Assembly: GCF_007644035.1 (NCBI RefSeq)
Contig: NZ_VMTV02000178.1
Coordinates: forward strand, 248,001-312,000
DNA from: Vogesella mureinivorans
GTDB lineage: Bacteria > Pseudomonadota > Gammaproteobacteria > Burkholderiales > Chromobacteriaceae
Length of the DNA stretch: 64,000 bases
Direction: 5' to 3'
Shown: in pieces, positions 17,836-27,067 of the stretch
Layout of the letters: the number at the start of each line of letters is the position of its first letter
Position numbering within the stretch: the stretch's first letter is position 1
Program-made: the position numbers and the translations under genes
Notes under the pieces: model-generated
Database searches by the model: none
Told to the model about the DNA's origin: nothing
Seen by the model: only the letters and a program-made list of their open reading frames with translations

Positions 17836-18807
17836 ATGGAACAGGCCCTCCCCTCTATCGGATCGCCTTTCTTCTATACGGTGTTCTTCGTGGCCGTACT
17901 GATCATGATCGTCATCGACATGGTGGCGCTCAAGCAAAGCGGCTCGCATAAAGTATCCATCAAGGAAGCAGCTAGCTGGTCAGCTGTATGGGTAGCCGTA
18001 GCCTGCGCCTTTGGCGGCTGGCTGTGGTGGACACTGGCAACCGACCCCGCCTATGGCGAGGCGATAGCCAACCAGAAAACCCTGGAGTTTTTTACCGGCT
18101 ACGTGATTGAAAAATCGCTGGCGGTAGACAACATCTTTGTGTTCCTGATGATCTTTGCCTTCTTCAAGGTGCCTGCAGAGTTTCAGCGCCGCGTGCTGCT
18201 GTACGGTGTATTCGGTGCCATCATCCTGCGTACCATCATGGTGTTCCTGGGCGCGGCGCTGGTGAAAGAGTTCAGCTGGATCCTGTACGTGTTCGGTGCT
18301 TTCCTGCTGTTTACCGGCCTGAAAATGATGATGCCGGAAAAAGAGGAAAAAGAAGACCTGGCCAACAATGGCTTGCTGAAGTTCCTGCGCAAGCACATCC
18401 GCATGACTGACGAATACCACGGCGAAGCGTTTTTCGTGATGAAAAACGGCATGCGCTATGCCACACCGATGTTCCTGGTACTGGTGTTTGTCGAGCTGTC
18501 GGACGTGGTATTTGCGGTGGATAGCATCCCGGCGATCTTTGCCGTCACCATGGACCCGTTCATTGTGCTGACGTCCAACATCTTCGCCATTCTGGGCCTG
18601 CGCGCCATGTTCTTCCTGCTGGCAGATGTAGCCGACCGCTTCCACCTGCTGCGCTACGGCCTGGCCATTGTGCTGTCGTTCATCGGGGTGAAGCTGCTGA
18701 TCCTGAAGTTCGTGCACATCCCGGTAGCCATCTCGCTGGGCGTGGTGTTCGTGGTGATTATTGGCTCGGTGATTGCCTCGCTGATGTTCCCGAAAAAAGC
18801 CGCCTAA
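17836..18807 (+). CDS. TerC/Alx family integral membrane protein
   Basis: A 323-residue protein with about nine hydrophobic segments. It carries family hallmarks: VIEKSLAVDNIFVFLMIF near residue 90, ELSDVVFAVDSIPAIFA near 220, and a charged cytoplasmic loop (PEKEEKEDLANN) near 165. Alx/TerC proteins are linked to manganese export and to tellurite or alkaline stress. An AAGGAG lies ten bases before the ATG. The roughly 145-bp leader was checked for the manganese riboswitch often found before such genes; I could not recognise one. It is followed by its own terminator. Confidence 0.93.
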   Translation: MEQALPSIGSPFFYTVFFVAVLIMIVIDMVALKQSGSHKVSIKEAASWSAVWVAVACAFGGWLWWTLATDPAYGEAIANQKTLEFFTGYVIEKSLAVDNIFVFLMIFAFFKVPAEFQRRVLLYGVFGAIILRTIMVFLGAALVKEFSWILYVFGAFLLFTGLKMMMPEKEEKEDLANNGLLKFLRKHIRMTDEYHGEAFFVMKNGMRYATPMFLVLVFVELSDVVFAVDSIPAIFAVTMDPFIVLTSNIFAILGLRAMFFLLADVADRFHLLRYGLAIVLSFIGVKLLILKFVHIPVAISLGVVFVVIIGSVIASLMFPKKAA

Positions 18808-18847
18808 GCGCGCACACCTGGCCTGCCGCCCCGCTGCAGGCCAGCGA

Positions 18848-18884
18848 ACAAACCCCCTTCTGCCTGGCAAAGGGGGTTTGTTTT
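18848..18884 (+). terminator. Terminator after the TerC/Alx gene
   Basis: AACAAACCCCCTT pairs with AAGGGGGTTTGTT, ending in a T run, about 40 bp after the stop codon. Confidence 0.9.
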
Positions 18885-18996
18885 GCCTGCACCCGCTGCC
18901 ACAACAGCATGCTGGCGGCTTTGTTGCCGCTTTGTTGCGCAGCGGAAAACCCCTACAATGGCGGCCAACCGTTATAGATGCAGAAGGACACGCGCC

Positions 18997-19230
18997 ATGG
19001 CCAAAACCACCAAAGCCCAAGCCAGTTTCGAAAGCGCACTGGCGCAGCTGGAGGACATTATCCAGGCGATGGAAGGCGGCGACCTGCCGCTGGATACCGC
19101 CCTGACGTCATATAAGCAGGGCATAGAACTGATCAAGTTCTGCCAGGGCAAGCTGGCAGACGCCGAACAACAGCTGCGCGTGCTGGAAAACGACGAACTC
19201 AAGCCGCTGGACCTGACCGATGGCCAATAA
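18997..19230 (+). CDS. xseB: Exodeoxyribonuclease VII small subunit
   Basis: The 77-residue product matches XseB, which binds XseA to form the single-strand exonuclease VII. Typical features are SFESALAQLEDIIQAMEGGDLPLD and the helical ELIKFCQGKLADAEQQL. The frame is open upstream, but the ATG at 18997 gives the usual length; AGAAGGA lies upstream. It overlaps ispA by 11 bp, the common xseB-ispA-dxs arrangement, so the three genes are probably one operon. Confidence 0.94.
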   Translation: MAKTTKAQASFESALAQLEDIIQAMEGGDLPLDTALTSYKQGIELIKFCQGKLADAEQQLRVLENDELKPLDLTDGQ

Positions 19231-20116
19231 CACCTTTACCGGCTGGATGACCCACACCCAGCAAACCGTAGAAAGCACGCTGGAAGCGCTGCTGCCCAAC
19301 GCAGCCCGCGCCCCGCAGGTGCTGCACGACGCCATGCGCTACAGCACCCTGCAAGGCGGCAAGCGCGTGCGCCCGCTGCTGGCGTTTGCCGCAGGCGAGC
19401 TTAGCGGCGCCGATGCGGCCAACGTGGCCCGTGTCGCCTGTGCGGTGGAGATGATCCATGCCTACTCGCTGGTACACGACGACATGCCGTGCATGGACAA
19501 CGACGTGCTGCGCCGCGGCAAGCCCACCTGCCACGTGCAGTACGACGACGCCACCGCCCTGCTGGTAGGCGATGCCCTGCAAACGCTGGCCTTCGACGTG
19601 CTGGCCACCCCGCTACCCGGTGTAGACGCCACGCGCCAGCTGGCCATGGTAAAGCTGCTGGCCCACGCCAGCGGCCATGCCGGTATGGCTGGCGGCCAGG
19701 CCATTGACCTGGCCAGCGTCGGCACGGCACTGAACCAGCCAGAGCTGGAATTCATGCACATGCTGAAAACCGGCGCATTGATTCGCGCTGCCGTGCTATT
19801 GGGCGCATACTGCGGCCAAGCTTTGACTGAAGCGGAAACAACCGGGCTGGACCACTTTGCCAAGCGCATGGGCCTGGCCTTCCAGGTAGTGGACGATGTG
19901 CTGGACTGCGAAGCCGACACCGCCACGCTGGGCAAAACCGCTGGCAAGGATGCGGCCAACGACAAGCCCACCTATGTCAGCCTGATGGGCCTGGGTGAAG
20001 CCCGCCAGTTTGCCCGCGACCTGTACGACGACGCGCTGGCCGCACTGGCACCGTTTGGCAGCCGCGCCGACCGCCTGAAACAGCTGGCAGACTACATCGT
20101 GGCCCGCTCGTTCTGA
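19220..20116 (+). CDS. ispA: Farnesyl diphosphate synthase (geranyltranstransferase)
   Basis: IspA condenses dimethylallyl/geranyl diphosphate with isopentenyl diphosphate to give farnesyl diphosphate. The 298-residue protein has the first Asp-rich motif DDMPCMDND near residue 90, the substrate motif GGKRVRP near 50, and the second Asp-rich motif DDVLDCEAD near 225. It lies between xseB and dxs. Its product is the substrate of HpnD in this window. Two TGCGGCCAAC repeats fall in frame here and encode Ala-Ala-Asn. Confidence 0.96.
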   Translation: MANNTFTGWMTHTQQTVESTLEALLPNAARAPQVLHDAMRYSTLQGGKRVRPLLAFAAGELSGADAANVARVACAVEMIHAYSLVHDDMPCMDNDVLRRGKPTCHVQYDDATALLVGDALQTLAFDVLATPLPGVDATRQLAMVKLLAHASGHAGMAGGQAIDLASVGTALNQPELEFMHMLKTGALIRAAVLLGAYCGQALTEAETTGLDHFAKRMGLAFQVVDDVLDCEADTATLGKTAGKDAANDKPTYVSLMGLGEARQFARDLYDDALAALAPFGSRADRLKQLADYIVARSF

Positions 20117-20135
20117 CCATAACAAAAGCAACATC

Positions 20136-21989
20136 ATGACTACACTGCTCGACACCATACAGAGTCCGGCCGACCTCAGAACCCTGGACCGCAGCAAGCT
20201 GCCACAGCTGGCCCGCGAGCTGCGCGATTTCCTGGTGAGCTCGGTTAGCAAAACCGGCGGCCATTTTGCCTCCAATCTGGGCAGCATCGAGCTGACCATT
20301 GCCCTGCACTACGTGTTCAATACCCCGGACGACCGGCTGGTATGGGACGTAGGCCACCAGACCTACCCGCACAAGATCCTGACCGGCCGTAAAGACCGCA
20401 TGGACAGCATGCGCCAGAAAGGCGGCCTGGCGGGCTTCCCCAAGCGTGACGAATCCGAATACGACACCTTTGGCGTGGGCCACTCGTCCACCTCCATCGG
20501 TGCTGCGCTGGGCATGGCGGTAGCCGCCAAGCTGCAGAACATCCCGCGCAAGAGCATTGCCATCATCGGTGACGGCTCCATGACCGCCGGCCAGGCCTTC
20601 GAGGCGCTGAACAACGCCGGCGCCATGGATACCGACCTGCTGGTGATCCTCAACGACAACGATATGTCGATCTCGCCCAATGTGGGCGCGCTGAACAACT
20701 ACCTGGCCAAGCTGATGAGCGGCCGCTTTTACGCGGCGGTAAAAGAAGGCAGCAACAAGGTGCTGGGCATCGCCCCGCCGCTGCGCGATATCGCCAGCAA
20801 GATGGAAGAACACGTGAAGGGCTTCTTTACCCCCGGCACGCTGTTCGAGGAGTTCGGCTTCAACTATATCGGCCCGATCGATGGCCACGATCTGGACGTA
20901 CTGGTCGACACGCTCAAGAACATCAAGAGCCTGAAAGGCCCGCAGTTCCTGCACATCGTCACCAAAAAAGGCCAGGGCTACAAGCTGGCCGAAAACGACC
21001 CGGTGAAATACCACGGCGTGACCAAGTTCGACCCGGCCTGTGGCCTGGCCGGCAGCAAAGGCGGCGGCAAGCCGCAGTACACGCAGATTTTTGGTGACTG
21101 GATCTGCGATATGGCCAAGCTGGACAAACGCCTGGTGGGCATTACCCCGGCCATGCGCGAGGGCTCCGGCTTGGTGCGCTTTGAAAAAGAGCACCCGGAC
21201 CGCTACTTCGATGTGGCCATTGCCGAGCAGCACGCCGTGACCTTTGCCGCCGGCATGGCCTGTGACGGCCTGAAGCCGGTGGTGGCGATCTACTCCACCT
21301 TCCTGCAGCGCGGCTACGACCAGCTGATCCACGACGTGGCCCTGCAAAACCTGCCCGTGGTGTTTGCCATCGACCGCGCCGGCCTGGTGGGCGCCGACGG
21401 CCCTACCCATGCGGGCTCGTTCGATTTGTCCTACCTGCGCTGCATCCCCAACATGACGGTGATGGCGCCATCGGACGAGAACGAATGCCGCCAGCTGCTG
21501 TATACCGCCTTTAGCCTGGACACCCCCACCGCTGTGCGCTACCCGCGCGGCACCGGCCCGGGTGCCACCATCGAGCAGGCCATGACCGCACTGCCGGTGG
21601 GCAAAGGCGTGCTGCGCCGCCAGGGCGCAAGCAAGGTGGCGATTCTGGCCTTTGGCAGCATGGTGCAGCCCGCGCTGGCCGCCGCCGCAGCGCTGGACGC
21701 CACCGTGGCCGACATGCGCTTTGTGAAGCCGCTGGACGCCGCGCTGGTGCGCGAGCTGGCCGCCAGCCACAGCCTGGTGGTCACAGTAGAAGAAAACGCC
21801 ATCATGGGCGGGGCCGGCAGCGGCTGTGCCGAGGTGCTGGCCGCCGCCGGTATCAGCGTGCCGATGTTGCACCTGGGCCTGCCGGATGACTATGTTGAAC
21901 ATGGGGACCCCGCCGTACTGCTGGCCGACTGCGGCCTGGATGCAGCGGGCATCCAGCGCAGTATCGAAGCCCGGTTGGCCGCACACTAA
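20136..21989 (+). CDS. dxs: 1-deoxy-D-xylulose-5-phosphate synthase
   Basis: Dxs condenses pyruvate with glyceraldehyde 3-phosphate, the entry step of the MEP isoprenoid pathway, and also feeds thiamine and pyridoxal synthesis. The 617-residue protein shows the thiamine diphosphate site ([22 protein letters not shown]), the N-terminal VGHQTYPHK histidine, and the transketolase-like [12 protein letters not shown] motif. It starts 19 bp after ispA. A terminator follows the stop, so it closes the operon. A TGCGGCCAAC repeat (complement) covers its last codons. Confidence 0.97.
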   Translation: MTTLLDTIQSPADLRTLDRSKLPQLARELRDFLVSSVSKTGGHFASNLGSIELTIALHYVFNTPDDRLVWDVGHQTYPHKILTGRKDRMDSMRQKGGLAGFPKRDESEYDTFGVGHSSTSIGAALGMAVAAKLQNIPRKSIAIIGDGSMTAGQAFEALNNAGAMDTDLLVILNDNDMSISPNVGALNNYLAKLMSGRFYAAVKEGSNKVLGIAPPLRDIASKMEEHVKGFFTPGTLFEEFGFNYIGPIDGHDLDVLVDTLKNIKSLKGPQFLHIVTKKGQGYKLAENDPVKYHGVTKFDPACGLAGSKGGGKPQYTQIFGDWICDMAKLDKRLVGITPAMREGSGLVRFEKEHPDRYFDVAIAEQHAVTFAAGMACDGLKPVVAIYSTFLQRGYDQLIHDVALQNLPVVFAIDRAGLVGADGPTHAGSFDLSYLRCIPNMTVMAPSDENECRQLLYTAFSLDTPTAVRYPRGTGPGATIEQAMTALPVGKGVLRRQGASKVAILAFGSMVQPALAAAAALDATVADMRFVKPLDAALVRELAASHSLVVTVEENAIMGGAGSGCAEVLAAAGISVPMLHLGLPDDYVEHGDPAVLLADCGLDAAGIQRSIEARLAAH

Positions 21990-22010
21990 CTAGCCAGCCG
22001 CTGCCCGACA

Positions 22011-22041
22011 GGCCTGCTGCCCCGCGCTGCAGGCCTTTTTT
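22011..22041 (+). terminator. Terminator after dxs
   Basis: GGCCTGC pairs with GCAGGCC around an 11-nt loop, followed by six T. Confidence 0.85.
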
Positions 22042-22068
22042 CTTGCCCATCGTCTACAGGATAAAACC

Positions 22069-23358
22069 ATGACAAACCTGGACGTACACCACTGGCTGCA
22101 CCTGGCCAACACCCCTTATGCCGCGCTACCCATGCTGCTGTCCAGCCTGGGTATCGGCCTGCTGATTGGCGTAGAGCGCGAACGCAAGCGCCGCGTGCTG
22201 GCCGGCATCCGCACCTTTCCGCTGGTCAGCCTGCTGGGCACCATGCTGGCCATGCTGGCGGCGCAGTCCACCCTGCCCTGGCTGATGCCGGCCGGGCTGC
22301 TGGCGGTGGCCATGCTGGGCTTTCTGCCGCTGGGTAACAGCGGCAGCGAAAGCGCGGCCCCCGAGCCGCGCACCACCTCGGTGACTGCGCTGCTGGTGGC
22401 GTATACGCTGGGGTTGATGGTGGGGCTGGGCAATACCGAGCTGGCCATTGCGCTGGGCATCATCACCACCGGCCTGCTTTACCTGAAGCCGGAACTGTCC
22501 AATTTTTCCAACCAGCTGGAGCGGCAAGACCTGCTGTCGCTGCTGCAGTTTGCCGCGCTCACCTTCATCATCCTGCCGATTTTGCCGAACCAGGGCTTTG
22601 GCCCCTACCTGGCGTTTAACCCGCACCGCATCTGGCTGCTGGTAGTGCTGATTGTGGGCGTGGGCCTGGCTGGCTACCTGGCGGTAAAGATTCTGGGCGA
22701 ACGCGTGGGCGCGCCCGTGCTGGGCATACTGGGCGGGCTGGTATCCACCACGGCCACCAGCCTGGTGTACGCGCGCGAGGCGGCGGCCAACCCGGGTTCG
22801 CTGCGGCTGGCCACGCGGGTGATCCTGCTGGCCAATATGGTGCTGTTCGTGCGGCTATCGGTGCTGGCACTGGCCATTGCCCCCACCAGTATTCGCAGCG
22901 TAGCCAGCATGATGCTGCCCGCGCTGCTGGCCGGCCTGGCCACCCTGTTTATCCTGGGCAAACGGCAAGCGCAGCAGGAAAACGCCCCCGAGCTCACGCT
23001 GAAAAACCCGGCCAAACTCAGCATTGCCCTGGGCTTTGCCGCCATGTTTGCCGTGGTGATGCTGTGCTCGGCCTGGCTGCGCGACCTGTTTGGCGAAAGC
23101 GGCCTGTACGTGGTGGCGCTGGTTTCCGGCCTGAACGATGTAGACGCCATCAGCCTCACCGCACTAGAGCTGTTTGGCCAGCAGCAGCTGGCCACCACGC
23201 CGCTATTGGTGACGATCGCGCTGGCGGTGTTCAGCAATACCGTGTTCAAGTTCGGGCTGATCGCCAGCATAGGCGGCGCCAGCCTGGCACGGGCCTGCGC
23301 CCCAGCGCTGGCCATGTCCATGCTGGGCATGCTGGCGGGGCTGTGGGGCGCTACCTAG
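22069..23358 (+). CDS. MgtC/SapB family membrane protein with DUF4010 domain
   Basis: A 429-residue polytopic membrane protein. Residues about 1-140 match the MgtC/SapB domain (LGIGLLIGVERERK, IRTFPLVSLLGTM). The rest matches DUF4010, with PVLGILGGLVSTTATS and a closing SGLNDVDAISLTALEL segment. About a dozen hydrophobic segments are visible. The transported or sensed ligand of this family is not known. AGGA precedes the ATG by about ten bases. It appears to be a single gene between two terminators. Confidence 0.9.
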   Translation: MTNLDVHHWLHLANTPYAALPMLLSSLGIGLLIGVERERKRRVLAGIRTFPLVSLLGTMLAMLAAQSTLPWLMPAGLLAVAMLGFLPLGNSGSESAAPEPRTTSVTALLVAYTLGLMVGLGNTELAIALGIITTGLLYLKPELSNFSNQLERQDLLSLLQFAALTFIILPILPNQGFGPYLAFNPHRIWLLVVLIVGVGLAGYLAVKILGERVGAPVLGILGGLVSTTATSLVYAREAAANPGSLRLATRVILLANMVLFVRLSVLALAIAPTSIRSVASMMLPALLAGLATLFILGKRQAQQENAPELTLKNPAKLSIALGFAAMFAVVMLCSAWLRDLFGESGLYVVALVSGLNDVDAISLTALELFGQQQLATTPLLVTIALAVFSNTVFKFGLIASIGGASLARACAPALAMSMLGMLAGLWGAT

Positions 23359-23379
23359 CCCGCATGCGGCCAACCTTTG

Positions 23380-23413
23380 GCAGGCCCACCGGGTAGCAGC
23401 CCGGTGGGCCTGC
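23380..23413 (+). terminator. Hairpin after the DUF4010 gene
   Basis: A perfect 14-bp stem, GCAGGCCCACCGGG with CCCGGTGGGCCTGC. Only a weak T tract follows. A TGCGGCCAACCTT repeat lies immediately before it (23365-23377). Confidence 0.75.
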
Positions 23414-23456
23414 TGCTTTGCGGCACTAATGCGTGACAGATTGCATCGAATCATTT

Positions 23457-23473
23457 ATGTTATACCATAACAT
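23457..23473. promoter_or_regulatory. Zur-like operator before folE2
   Basis: ATGTTAT-ACC-ATAACAT is a perfect 7+7 inverted repeat in an AT-rich context, ending 19 bp before the folE2 start codon. It matches the general form of proteobacterial Zur boxes (GTTATA..TATAAC). Zur repression of folE2 when zinc is plentiful is well known. Confidence 0.75.
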
Positions 23474-23492
23474 TTTTAATCGAATCGCCATC

Positions 23493-24284
23493 ATGCCGCA
23501 CACTGCCATCCCCGATGTACAAAGCCACCAAGACCTGCGCCACATCCCTATCCGCGAGGTGGGCATCAAGGGCCTGCGCCACCCGCTCAGCCTGCGCCAG
23601 GCCGATGGCGTGGTGCAGCATACCGTGGCCGACTGCCAGCTGACGGTAGCGCTGCCGGCCACGCAGAAAGGCACGCATATGTCGCGCTTTGTGGCGCTGC
23701 TGCACGAGCAGCACACCCCGCTGGATGGCGCCGGTTTCGAGGCGCTGGTACGCGCCACTGCCATACGGCTGGAAAGCGATAGCGCGCACATCCGCCTGAG
23801 CTTTCCGTACTTTCTGGGCAAAACGGCGCCGGCCTCTGGTGTGGCCAGCCTGCTGGACTATCAGGTGTGCCTGGATGGCCGCCTAGCGCACGGCCACTAC
23901 CAGTACCGGCTGCAGGTAACGGTGCCAGTCACCAGCCTGTGCCCGTGCTCCAAGCAGATTTCGCGCTACGGCGCGCACAATCAGCGCTCGCATATCTGCA
24001 TCGACGCCGAGGCCGATAATGCGCTAGCGGCGGAAACGCTGATTGCTATCGCCGAGGCCCAGGCGTCGTGCCAGCTGTACGGCCTGCTGAAACGCAGCGA
24101 CGAAAAAGTCGTTACCGAGCAAGCCTACGACAACCCCAAATTCGTGGAAGACCTGGTGCGCGACGTGGCCGGGGCGCTGCGGCAGCAGCCGCTGGTGCGG
24201 CATTTTGTGGTGACATCGGAAAACTTCGAGTCCATCCACAACCACTCGGCCTACGCCCGCATCGACAGCCGCGACCTGGCCTGA
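23493..24284 (+). CDS. folE2: GTP cyclohydrolase FolE2
   Basis: FolE2 (type IB) makes 7,8-dihydroneopterin triphosphate from GTP, the first step of folate synthesis, and works without strict need for zinc. The 263-residue product shows the family motifs KGTHMSRFV, CPCSKQIS (the conserved Cys region) and the C-terminal ESIHNHSAYARI. The frame runs open to 23433, but the ATG at 23493 begins MPHTAIPDVQ and leaves the operator upstream. The perfect palindrome at 23457-23473 suggests induction under zinc starvation to replace the zinc enzyme FolE. Confidence 0.94.
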   Translation: MPHTAIPDVQSHQDLRHIPIREVGIKGLRHPLSLRQADGVVQHTVADCQLTVALPATQKGTHMSRFVALLHEQHTPLDGAGFEALVRATAIRLESDSAHIRLSFPYFLGKTAPASGVASLLDYQVCLDGRLAHGHYQYRLQVTVPVTSLCPCSKQISRYGAHNQRSHICIDAEADNALAAETLIAIAEAQASCQLYGLLKRSDEKVVTEQAYDNPKFVEDLVRDVAGALRQQPLVRHFVVTSENFESIHNHSAYARIDSRDLA

Positions 24285-24293
24285 TGCGCCAGG

Positions 24294-25082
24294 CTAGGGC
24301 TGCAACAAGCCCAGCACAAACGCGGCGGTGGCCTGCGGCTGCTCCATGGGAAACAGATGGCTACCCGGGTGCCAGTGAATCTGCGCGCCAAAGTACTTCT
24401 GCATGAAGGTCAGGTCACTGGGGCCGGTGACATCACTGCCCGCGCCGGCCACATAGTGCATGGGCACCTGTAGTTGGCCGCGTAGCTGCCAGTAGTGGTG
24501 CGGCAAGGTGCCATAGATATCGTGCTCCACCTGCGGGCGGAACAGCAGGCGCCGCCCGCCCTCGCCATTGTCTTCGGTACCCAGCTCGGCGTAGTCGTGC
24601 AACACCTCGGGCGCCCAGCGGGCGAAGGCTGGCTTGCGGGCAAAGTAGTCGTATACCGACGTAACACTGGCCCAGTTGTCACGCCGCTTCAGGGTGCCTG
24701 TGCCGCCAGGGGTAACGTTCTGGATAAAGCCCAGGCGCTTCGCCAGCCAAATGCCGAAAGCACGCTGCGGCGACAGCAGCGGCGAATCCAGCAGCACCAC
24801 GCTGCGAAACAGCTCCGGGGCACGCACAGCCGACAGAAACAGCAACACACCGCCCAGCGAGTGCCCTACCCCATGCACCGGCCCCGCATAGTGCGCGCGC
24901 ATGTACGCCACCATTTCTTCTACCAGCTGCGGCCAACAGTCTGTCACCGGGTAGCGGGTGTCGTGCCCGCTGCACGGCAGAAAGCCCACCTCATAGCCGG
25001 CGTCCTGCCACACGGCATGCAGCTGGCGGTAGATGGGTGCCGGAAAACTGTTGGCGTGGGCAAAGTGAATGGTTTTATGCAT
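24294..25082 (-). CDS. Alpha/beta hydrolase
   Basis: A 262-residue alpha/beta-fold hydrolase with the nucleophile elbow GHSLGG near residue 78 and a late His (HWHPGSHLFPME) near 242. An Asp is probable in the AGAGSDVTGPSD region. No signal peptide, so cytoplasmic. The ATG at 25082 is chosen because AGGAG stands at the right distance; the frame is open to 25145. It converges with folE2, with a 9-bp gap. The substrate is unknown; the fold includes esterases and lipid hydrolases. Confidence 0.88.
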   Translation of the reverse strand: MHKTIHFAHANSFPAPIYRQLHAVWQDAGYEVGFLPCSGHDTRYPVTDCWPQLVEEMVAYMRAHYAGPVHGVGHSLGGVLLFLSAVRAPELFRSVVLLDSPLLSPQRAFGIWLAKRLGFIQNVTPGGTGTLKRRDNWASVTSVYDYFARKPAFARWAPEVLHDYAELGTEDNGEGGRRLLFRPQVEHDIYGTLPHHYWQLRGQLQVPMHYVAGAGSDVTGPSDLTFMQKYFGAQIHWHPGSHLFPMEQPQATAAFVLGLLQP

Positions 25083-25234
25083 ATTGTTCTCCTCTGCATC
25101 GCATATTAGCGCAAGCAAACACTTGTTTACATGCCAACTGCCCACCCTGTGCGGGCTATGATAAGCTGCAGCCGCCCCGGAACACCGACGCCGGGTTGCG
25201 GTCTACCCTGTTCATTACCCTGCCTGCCCCTACC

Positions 25235-26977
25235 ATGCCTGCACTGTTGCGCCTGTTTCACTGGCTATTCCCCCTGTTAATACTGATGGCGGCGCTGCCC
25301 GCACGCGCCCTGAACCCGGACGAGCTGCTGCCACCGGAAAAAGCCTTTGCCGCCAGCGTGGAGCAACAGGGCCAGCAGTTACGCGTGCACTTCGACATCG
25401 CCAAAGGCTACTACCTGTACCGCGACCGCACGCGCTTTGCCAGCCAGCCGGCCGGTGTACTGGGCACGCCGCAGCTGCCCGCAGGCGAGGCCAAGCAAGA
25501 CCCGTACTTTGGCCTGCAGCAGGTTTACCACCAGCGCGTTACCGTGACGCTGCCGCTGACTGGCCCCATCAACCCCGACACCTTTACCCTGCTGGCCACC
25601 ATCCAGGGCTGTGCCGATGCCGGCCTGTGCTACCCGCCGTATACCCATCAGCTCAAGATTGGCGATAACAAGCTGGGCGACTGGCTAAGCCCGGCCACGC
25701 CAGGCGATAGCACCCCGCTGAGCCGTCAACAACTGTGGGCGACGTTGGCCGCGTTCTTACTGGCCGGCTTGGGCATGGCCTTTACCGCCTGCATGTACCC
25801 ACTGCTACCCATTGTGTCCAGCATGGTGGCCGGACAGGGTAGCAAGCTCAACAAAACCCGCGGCTTTGTGCTGACCTTTACCTACGTGCAAGGCCTGGCG
25901 CTAACCTATACCGCCGTGGGCGTGATCGCCGGCAAAACCGGCAGCCTGCTGACCGTGTGGCTACAGCAGCCCGCCGTGATACTGGCCGCCAGCGCGCTGA
26001 TGGTGGTGTTTGCGCTGGGCATGTTCGACCTGATTACCATCCAGCTGCCCTCTGCCCTGCAAAGCCGGCTGGCAAACCAGAGCAACAAACTGGGCGGCGG
26101 CCGCCTGGCCAGCGTGTTTGCCATGGGTGCGCTATCGGCGCTGCTGGTCGGCCCGTGCGTAGCCCCGCCGCTGGCGCTGGCGCTGGGCTATATCGGCCAG
26201 ACTGGCGATGCACTGCTGGGCGGGGCGGCACTGTACGCCATGGCCATGGGCCTGGGCCTGCCGCTATTGCTGGTAGGCACCTTTGGCGGCCACCTGCTGC
26301 CACGGGCCGGGGCCTGGATGCAGCAGGTGAAATACACCTTTGGCGTGGTGATGCTGGGCGTGGCCATCTGGATGGCCGGCCCCTTCCTGCCGGTGTGGCT
26401 CACCATGCTGCTGTGGGCTGCGCTGGCGCTAGGCAGTGCCTGGTGGCTGCTGCTTAGCCCGCAGCGCCCGGCCGCTCGTGGCATGGGTCTGTGGGTAGTA
26501 CGCCTGCTGGCGGCGGCACTGGCGGTGGCCGGGCTGCTGCAAGTACTGGGCGCAGTGACCGGCGCGCCATCGCCACGCCTGCCACTAGCCGGTATCTGGC
26601 AAGGCCAACTGGCCGCCAAGCCGGCTTTCCAGCGCATTGCCAACAGCACCGAACTGGACGCAGCACTGGCGCAGGCCCAAGCGGCCGGCCAGCCGGTCAT
26701 GCTGGATTTCTACGCCGACTGGTGCGTGAGCTGCATCGAGATGGAAGAAACCACCTTCCGTGACCCGGCCATTGCCAGCCGTATGGGCAAGCTGCGCCTG
26801 CTACAGGCTGATGTCACCGCCAATAACGCCGAGCACCAGGCGCTGCTGAAGCGCTTTGACCTGTACGGCCCGCCCGGCATCATGCTGTACAACGCGCAGG
26901 GCGAACTGGTGCACAAGGTCATTGGCTACCAGAACGCCGACGACTTTGCCGCGTCGCTGGGCCTGGTTGGCCGCTAA
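25235..26977 (+). CDS. dsbD: Thiol:disulfide interchange protein DsbD
   Basis: DsbD carries electrons from cytoplasmic thioredoxin to periplasmic DsbC, DsbG and cytochrome maturation factors. The 580-residue protein has a signal peptide, a periplasmic alpha domain with GCADAGLCYPPY, a membrane beta domain of eight segments with paired Cys in FTACMYP and VGPCVAPP, and a C-terminal thioredoxin-like gamma domain with DWCVSC. All six redox Cys are present. The ATG at 25235 begins the signal peptide; the frame is open further upstream without signal features. No strong ribosome-binding site. Confidence 0.96.
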   Translation: MPALLRLFHWLFPLLILMAALPARALNPDELLPPEKAFAASVEQQGQQLRVHFDIAKGYYLYRDRTRFASQPAGVLGTPQLPAGEAKQDPYFGLQQVYHQRVTVTLPLTGPINPDTFTLLATIQGCADAGLCYPPYTHQLKIGDNKLGDWLSPATPGDSTPLSRQQLWATLAAFLLAGLGMAFTACMYPLLPIVSSMVAGQGSKLNKTRGFVLTFTYVQGLALTYTAVGVIAGKTGSLLTVWLQQPAVILAASALMVVFALGMFDLITIQLPSALQSRLANQSNKLGGGRLASVFAMGALSALLVGPCVAPPLALALGYIGQTGDALLGGAALYAMAMGLGLPLLLVGTFGGHLLPRAGAWMQQVKYTFGVVMLGVAIWMAGPFLPVWLTMLLWAALALGSAWWLLLSPQRPAARGMGLWVVRLLAAALAVAGLLQVLGAVTGAPSPRLPLAGIWQGQLAAKPAFQRIANSTELDAALAQAQAAGQPVMLDFYADWCVSCIEMEETTFRDPAIASRMGKLRLLQADVTANNAEHQALLKRFDLYGPPGIMLYNAQGELVHKVIGYQNADDFAASLGLVGR

Positions 26978-26996
26978 GCTCGCCCCTGTTTAAAGC

Positions 26997-27028
26997 AGCA
27001 AGGGCCGGTGCGTGCACCGGCCCTTGCT
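26997..27028. terminator. Perfect hairpin between convergent dsbD and acyl-CoA dehydrogenase genes
   Basis: A 15-bp inverted repeat, AGCAAGGGCCGGTGC with its complement. T tracts are weak. Confidence 0.75.
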
Positions 27029-27036
27029 ACGTCTGC

Positions 27037-27060
27037 CCTGCGGCCAACGTTGGCCGCAGG
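27037..27060. repeat. 24-bp palindrome made of two abutting copies of the 10-bp repeat
   Basis: TGCGGCCAAC (27039-27048) is followed directly by its own reverse complement (27049-27058). Two flanking bases each side extend the symmetry. It lies between two convergent genes, just beyond the hairpin at 26997. Confidence 0.9.
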
Positions 27061-27067
27061 CTGCCCG

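Noticed and set aside
19977-21986. 669-codon open frame opposite dxs
   Set aside because: Antisense shadow of dxs, which has intact thiamine diphosphate motifs.
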